Below are positions 60,260 through 64,000 of a stretch of 64,000 nt of DNA, in pieces. Under the pieces are notes generated by a model. It was not told where the DNA came from and did no database searches. It worked only from the letters and a program-made list of their open reading frames with translations. The DNA lies in the NCBI GenBank assembly GCA_021789695.1, contig JAJYJH010000005.1, positions 45,396-109,395 on the forward strand, written 5' to 3'. This DNA comes from a bacterium (GTDB lineage: Bacteria; Elusimicrobiota; Elusimicrobia; Elusimicrobiales; UBA9959). The translations under genes were made by a program, and so were the position numbers. How positions within the stretch are numbered: the first letter of the stretch is position 1; the number at the start of each line of letters is the position of its first letter.

Positions 60260-61507
60260 TCAGAACGTGTACGTCAGCTCGCCCAGAAAATACCAGCCGC
60301 CAAGGCTGTAATGCACCCCTCCGGCGGTCCTGGTGTTATAGCCGCCAAGCCCGGCGAGCGTGCCCTCGACGTCCCCCCACCTGTGGCTGACGGCGGCGGA
60401 GACGCGGTGCATCGGCACGTCCACGGCTGTGGAGAGGTCCAGGCTGCGGGCGTCTATGGCCGGCGTGTCGTAGGCGTAGCCGAACATCAGGTCCGTGTCG
60501 CGGCTGTAGTTCCACAGCGCGCCGGCGCGGAGCTTCCAGGAGTTCTTCCAGTCGAAGGTATTCGGCGTGTCACTCAGCAACGGACCTTGCTGCGCGTAGG
60601 TGGTCTTGTCGGAGAAGCCGCGCCACCAGGTCTGGGCAAAGTCGCAGGTGAAAGTGAGATTGCTGCGGTATCTCCAGGCCGCGCCCACTCCGGAGGTAGG
60701 CGGCTGCTTAAGCAGGAACTTGAAGTCCGTGCTTTCAGACCCCCGGTATACGTCGGAGGCCTTGGCGTCGCCTTTAATGTCCACCCTGGCCCCGGAACGA
60801 AAGACGGCGCCCAACGAAAGCCTGTCGCTGACCTTGTACTTGGCCCCCAGCACCCCCTCCACGCCGAAACCGTCGCCTTCAAGCTTGCGTTTGAGCGTGT
60901 CCGGTGTCGGGCCCGGCAGATAATACCCCAGGTCCAGGTCGGAACTGAGGGCGCCGTAGACCAGGTCCAGCCCGACCGCCCCGCTGAGCCTGCCGGTAAG
61001 CCTGCGGGCGTAGGAGACGTTGGCCACGGCTATGCCAAGATGCCCTTTGTAGTCTATGCCGCTGAACCCCGGAGAAAGCGGGCGGTCGTCGGAGAAATCG
61101 GCCCCCTGCAGCAGCGGCAGATAAACGCCGAAGCCCAGCGCCGAGCCGGCCGTCAGCGGGGTCACGGCCCCGGCCGAGCCGAAGAAGAAGGAGGACCCGC
61201 AGTTCTTCTTTGAGAATATGCCGCCGGCACCGTTAATGTCGAACGAATCGCCGTCGTGCGTGTAGCTCTTTCCCGCCTTCAGCTCCAGGCCGGCCTGCCG
61301 CCTGGTCACGTCGGTCAGGTTGGCCGGGTTCCAGTAGATGGCCGTCCAGTCCGGGGCGTCCGCTATCACCGCCCCGCCGCGCGCCACCGCGCGCGCCCCT
61401 ACACCATCGAACTCGTAGCCAGAAGCCAGGGCGCTGGCCGGCCGCAGCACGAGCGCCCAGGCGCCGAGCGCCAACACCGTTCCGAAGATCCTCGCGTTAG
61501 CCTTCAT
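60260..61507 (-). CDS. FadL/OmpP1-type outer-membrane transport protein
   Basis: 415 residues with a signal peptide (~28). The N-terminus has the family motif ASGYEFDGVGARAVARGGAVIADAPDWTAIYWNPANL; repeated amphipathic strands follow and the protein ends GGWYFLGELTYTF with terminal Phe. FadL-type proteins take up hydrophobic substrates such as fatty acids or aromatics. GGGGGG precedes the ATG. It lies 20 bp after the histidine kinase gene and 35 bp before the riboswitch promoter. Confidence 0.87.
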   Translation of the reverse strand: MKANARIFGTVLALGAWALVLRPASALASGYEFDGVGARAVARGGAVIADAPDWTAIYWNPANLTDVTRRQAGLELKAGKSYTHDGDSFDINGAGGIFSKKNCGSSFFFGSAGAVTPLTAGSALGFGVYLPLLQGADFSDDRPLSPGFSGIDYKGHLGIAVANVSYARRLTGRLSGAVGLDLVYGALSSDLDLGYYLPGPTPDTLKRKLEGDGFGVEGVLGAKYKVSDRLSLGAVFRSGARVDIKGDAKASDVYRGSESTDFKFLLKQPPTSGVGAAWRYRSNLTFTCDFAQTWWRGFSDKTTYAQQGPLLSDTPNTFDWKNSWKLRAGALWNYSRDTDLMFGYAYDTPAIDARSLDLSTAVDVPMHRVSAAVSHRWGDVEGTLAGLGGYNTRTAGGVHYSLGGWYFLGELTYTF

Positions 61508-61527
61508 CCGCTGTTCCCCCCGTAATG

Positions 61528-62820
61528 TCAGCGTTTTGAGGCCTGCCCAGGCCCCTCCGGCAGCAGGATGGTGGCAGTAAAACCCCCGTCCTTGCCGGTG
61601 GCCAGCCGTATGTCCCCGCCGTTGCGTATTAGCAGGTCCCGCGTTATCAGCAGTCCCACTCCGGTCCCGTCCTTCTTCGTCGTCAAAGACTTCCGGAACG
61701 CCTCTTTCAGCAGTATCTCCGGCATTCCGGAACCGTTGTCAGAGACGGAAACGACCAGGTTCCCGGCCTCGCGGACCACCTTTATCTCTATCCGCTTGGC
61801 GCCGTCGTTGGCCGCCACCGCCTCCACCGCGTTCTTAATCACGTTGAACAACGCCTGTTGCAGGTCAGAGCGGGAGGCGACAACGGAGGCGGCTTCGTTG
61901 CCGCCGCAATCGGTCTCGAAGGCCACGCCGCGCGCCTGCGGGGAGAAGGAGGCTATCCCTATCAGGTCCTTGATGAAATCGCAGAGCGCTATGCTCTCGC
62001 GTGTGACCCCGCCCGGCTTGCCGAAACGCGTTATATTCTGCAGCGATTGCACCAGCGAGTTCACGGTCTCCTGCACGCCGTTTATGGTCTCGCGCTCTAC
62101 GGAGTCAGTCTCCTGCGCCAGCCGCAGTTCCAGGTAACCGGAGATGGAGGCGATAGGGCCGCGCAGGTCGTGGGCTATGCGGTGAGCCAGCACACCCAGC
62201 TGGGTAGTGGAGTTCAGCTCGGAGAAGCGTCGCAGCAGGGCTTCCTTCTCCACGGCCTCCGAGTCCAGCCGCGAGCGCATGGCCGAAAGTATCTTTCCGG
62301 TCATCCGGTTGGTAAGTACCAGGTAGGAGGCCGTCAAGCCGGCCGTCAGCAGCACCGCTATGGGCGCCTTGTATATCGTCTGCGCCCACGGCACCGCCAC
62401 AGGCAGGAAGCCGAAATAATTACCGGAGACCACCAGCAGATAGCCGGCCAGGCTGGCGGGCATCGTGTAAGGGTTCTGGATACCGTAAATGGCCTCAGCC
62501 ACCAGTATGGCGAAATAGAGGAAGATGAACGGGGAGACCATCCCCCCGGTGAAAGCAACCGCGGCCGTAATGATCACCACGCCTATCTGGCTCAGGATTA
62601 CGGTGACCGCACCAAGGCAGGTCCGCTCCAGGAAGCGGAACATGAAATAATAGACGAAATAGCAGACGGCCGCGACAGCGGAAAGGGCGGCAAGGTGACT
62701 GGAGAAAGGGAGAGAAACCTCCAGGATTATCAGCGTGGCGACGGCGGCCATAATCCCGGCGGCCAGCGCGTGGCGCCGCAGAAGTTCCTTATTCCTTACC
62801 CCCGAGGAATTAGATGGCAT
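61528..62820 (-). CDS. membrane sensor histidine kinase, orphan
   Basis: 430 residues. Six hydrophobic helices at ~15-190 form the sensing part, with no PAS or HAMP. HisKA: LGVLAHRIAHDLRGPIASISGYLEL with phospho-acceptor His in AHDLRGP. HATPase: N box FNVIKNAVEAVAAN, G1 DNGSGMP, G2 GTGVGLLITRDLL. No response regulator is adjacent. It starts 27 bp after the MinD-type ATPase gene and is probably co-transcribed with hypA. Confidence 0.92.
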   Translation of the reverse strand: MPSNSSGVRNKELLRRHALAAGIMAAVATLIILEVSLPFSSHLAALSAVAAVCYFVYYFMFRFLERTCLGAVTVILSQIGVVIITAAVAFTGGMVSPFIFLYFAILVAEAIYGIQNPYTMPASLAGYLLVVSGNYFGFLPVAVPWAQTIYKAPIAVLLTAGLTASYLVLTNRMTGKILSAMRSRLDSEAVEKEALLRRFSELNSTTQLGVLAHRIAHDLRGPIASISGYLELRLAQETDSVERETINGVQETVNSLVQSLQNITRFGKPGGVTRESIALCDFIKDLIGIASFSPQARGVAFETDCGGNEAASVVASRSDLQQALFNVIKNAVEAVAANDGAKRIEIKVVREAGNLVVSVSDNGSGMPEILLKEAFRKSLTTKKDGTGVGLLITRDLLIRNGGDIRLATGKDGGFTATILLPEGPGQASKR

Positions 62821-62847
62821 GTGTATGGTACTAAGGTCCGTAACGTC

Positions 62848-63555
62848 TTAACCGATTATCCCCAGCTTTCCGGCCGCGCGGGCCAGGTCGGCCGCGAAGG
62901 CCGTCTTCAGCAGGGCCTCCGGGCGCCCCAGCGCCTTTTCCAGCGCCGGATCCGTCCTTATGACCGCGTCGGCCGTTTTCGGCCTGCCAGCGGACATATT
63001 CTCCACCACCCCGAGCACCGGCACCTTCAGCTTCCTGTAAAGTTCCAGCGAACGCGCCAGCACGTCGTGGGCCAGCACGGACGGCGTGGTTACCGCCAGC
63101 ACCTCCGCCCCGCGCGCAAAGCGCATCACGTCCAGCGCCGCGTCGTTGATGCCCGGAGGCATATCCAGCACCAAAAAATCCAGCGCCCCCCACCGCGTTA
63201 TCGCGAGCAGTTCTATTATCGCGTCCGAGACGTTGGCCCCGCGCAGCGGCACGGCCTTGTTCTCGGAGAAGAAGACCACCGACATGAAACTGACGCCCTC
63301 AAGAACCGGCGGCTCAAGGCCCCTTTCCTCTTTCGGGAAGAGGCCCTTTGCGCCCAGCACCAGGTGGTCGGAGGCTCCGGCGAAATCCAGGTCGAAAAGG
63401 CCGGTCCTGAAGCCGCGCCGGGCCAAGAGCAGCGCCAGCGTTGAAGCGGTGACGCTCTTGCCTATGCCGCCTTTCCAACCGGTGACGGCTATGACGCGCT
63501 TGACTCCGGACAGCCTGTCGGCTATAACCGAGGGGCGCGGGTCTATAGCGGTCAC
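62848..63555 (-). CDS. MinD/Mrp-type ATPase, candidate ATPase-type HypB
   Basis: 235 residues from a GTG at 63555 that overlaps the hypA stop (GTGA), with GGGGGAG upstream. Deviant Walker A GWKGGIGKS at 26-34 marks the MinD/Mrp class; FDLDFAGASDHLVLG follows, and FLVLDMPPGINDAALDV is close to the Mrp/NBP35 motif DMPPG. VVENMSAGR corresponds to the Mrp stretch before its CxxC, but the cysteines are missing, so it is not an Mrp Fe-S scaffold. In Thermococcus kodakarensis an ATPase of just this class replaces GTPase HypB and works with HypA in nickel delivery. Adjacency and overlap with a Thermococcus-like HypA support that role here. ParA-like alternatives remain. Confidence 0.7.
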   Translation of the reverse strand: MTAIDPRPSVIADRLSGVKRVIAVTGWKGGIGKSVTASTLALLLARRGFRTGLFDLDFAGASDHLVLGAKGLFPKEERGLEPPVLEGVSFMSVVFFSENKAVPLRGANVSDAIIELLAITRWGALDFLVLDMPPGINDAALDVMRFARGAEVLAVTTPSVLAHDVLARSLELYRKLKVPVLGVVENMSAGRPKTADAVIRTDPALEKALGRPEALLKTAFAADLARAAGKLGIIG

Positions 63556-63956
63556 TTCTCCCCCTTGATATAGCTGATGTTCACGCCGCGGCCGCGGATT
63601 ATCTCGAAATCCGGGCTTTTGCACCTGGGGCATTTCAGGAAGGTATGAGCCATCTCCGGGACAAAGTGGATGAACTCCGACTCGTCCTTCGTTTTTTTAA
63701 GCCCCTTAAGGAGGAACTCGTGAGAACAGGCCTTACAGCGGAAGGCGGCCGGCTCTACGGAGATCTTGAACTTGCAGGCGGCCGCCCCTGGCACCTGCGC
63801 GCGCAGTTCCTGCAGCGCGAAGGAGAAGATCTCCCTGTCTATGTCCTGCAGCTCGCCGAAGACCACCCCTGTCTCCTTGAGTCTGCGCAGCTTCTGCGCC
63901 TCTGCATGGCCTACCGCCGATTTTATGACCGACTCAGCCAAGGCCCATTCGTGCAT
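63552..63956 (-). CDS. hypA: HypA-family nickel chaperone
   Basis: 134 residues. The nickel site is the N-terminal Met-His-Glu (MHEWALAES, with His2). The zinc site is FRCKACSHEF (Cys74, Cys77) and FLKCPRCKSPDFE (Cys109, Cys112). Between the two Cys pairs is a ~30-residue insert (KKTKDESEFIHFVPEMAHT) longer than in E. coli HypA. VVFGELQDID and IIRGRGVNI resemble, from memory, the Thermococcus proteins. HypA inserts nickel into NiFe hydrogenases, sometimes urease. No hydrogenase genes lie in the window. A perfect TATAAT is 7 nt before the ATG. Confidence 0.9.
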   Translation of the reverse strand: MHEWALAESVIKSAVGHAEAQKLRRLKETGVVFGELQDIDREIFSFALQELRAQVPGAAACKFKISVEPAAFRCKACSHEFLLKGLKKTKDESEFIHFVPEMAHTFLKCPRCKSPDFEIIRGRGVNISYIKGEK

Positions 63957-63963
63957 AAGTTGA

Positions 63964-63969
63964 ATTATA
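63964..63969 (-). promoter_or_regulatory. -10 giving a leaderless start for hypA
   Basis: Perfect TATAAT on the minus strand ending 7 nt before the ATG at 63956; no Shine-Dalgarno site. The remaining bases to the window end hold nothing else recognisable. Confidence 0.6.
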
Positions 63970-64000
63970 CAAGTTAAAGGCGCGGTTATTAAGCAGCCCG

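Noticed and set aside
1..64000. tRNA, rRNA or CRISPR arrays
   Set aside because: I looked for TTCGA-type T-loops, CCA ends, rRNA core stretches and regularly spaced repeats and saw none.

Overview
The window is GC-rich, gene-dense bacterial DNA with almost no empty space; the longest gene-free stretch is about 220 bp. It comes from a diderm: it encodes outer-membrane barrels (two PorV/PorQ-like, one FadL-like, one small barrel), many signal peptides, MurB and a bacterial alpha-2-macroglobulin. PorV-like barrels beside fibronectin/FlgD-tailed secreted proteins, GH57 enzymes with a DUF4912 protein, and secreted putative glycosidases suggest an Elusimicrobiota-like organism. That placement is inference from gene content; no rRNA or tRNA is visible to confirm it.

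Layout. 1-8519 (minus): a surface/secretion run of a multi-fibronectin protein with a C-terminal sorting-type domain, a CARDB-PrcB protein, a FecR-domain protein, a PorV-like barrel and a fibre-like protein that leaves the window. 8619-12989: LUD protein, type I pullulanase, and a divergent DUF4015 hydrolase. 13026-16901 (minus): DeoB-like alkaline-phosphatase-superfamily enzyme, protein disulfide oxidoreductase, RluA-type synthase, MFS transporter. 17036-19096: M18 aminopeptidase and a short asparaginase-like protein. 19166-26066: ApbE, then divergently a CsgG/FlgO-vWA protein, GH3, nucleoside transporter and glycosyltransferase. 26056-31425 (minus): a papain-like protease with a sorting-type C-terminus coupled to a second PorV-like barrel. 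31504-41704: a small membrane protein, EamA-MurB-alpha-2-macroglobulin, ornithine aminotransferase and a barrel. 41848-46687: YgiQ radical SAM protein, a MITE-like element, RNase D, RluE-type synthase, a beta-hydroxyacid dehydrogenase and a tiny membrane protein. 46768-52430: iron regulator with FeoAB, MFS, an Fe-S cysteine desulfidase-like protein and an unknown protein. 52482-57486: two convergent GH57 enzymes with DUF4912. 57634-60225: vitamin B12 uptake genes behind a cobalamin riboswitch with its own terminator. 60260-63956: FadL-like barrel, orphan histidine kinase, and a HypA/MinD-type ATPase pair.

Three points stand out. First, the HypA and its overlapping MinD/Mrp-type ATPase look like the Thermococcus-type nickel chaperone pair rather than classical HypA/HypB. 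Second, both PorV-like genes follow genes for large secreted proteins with FlgD/sorting-type C-termini, suggesting dedicated cargo-carrier pairs. Third, about nine isolated or operon-first genes have a -10 hexamer only 6-9 nt before the ATG, implying leaderless mRNAs, while genes inside operons have clear Shine-Dalgarno sites.
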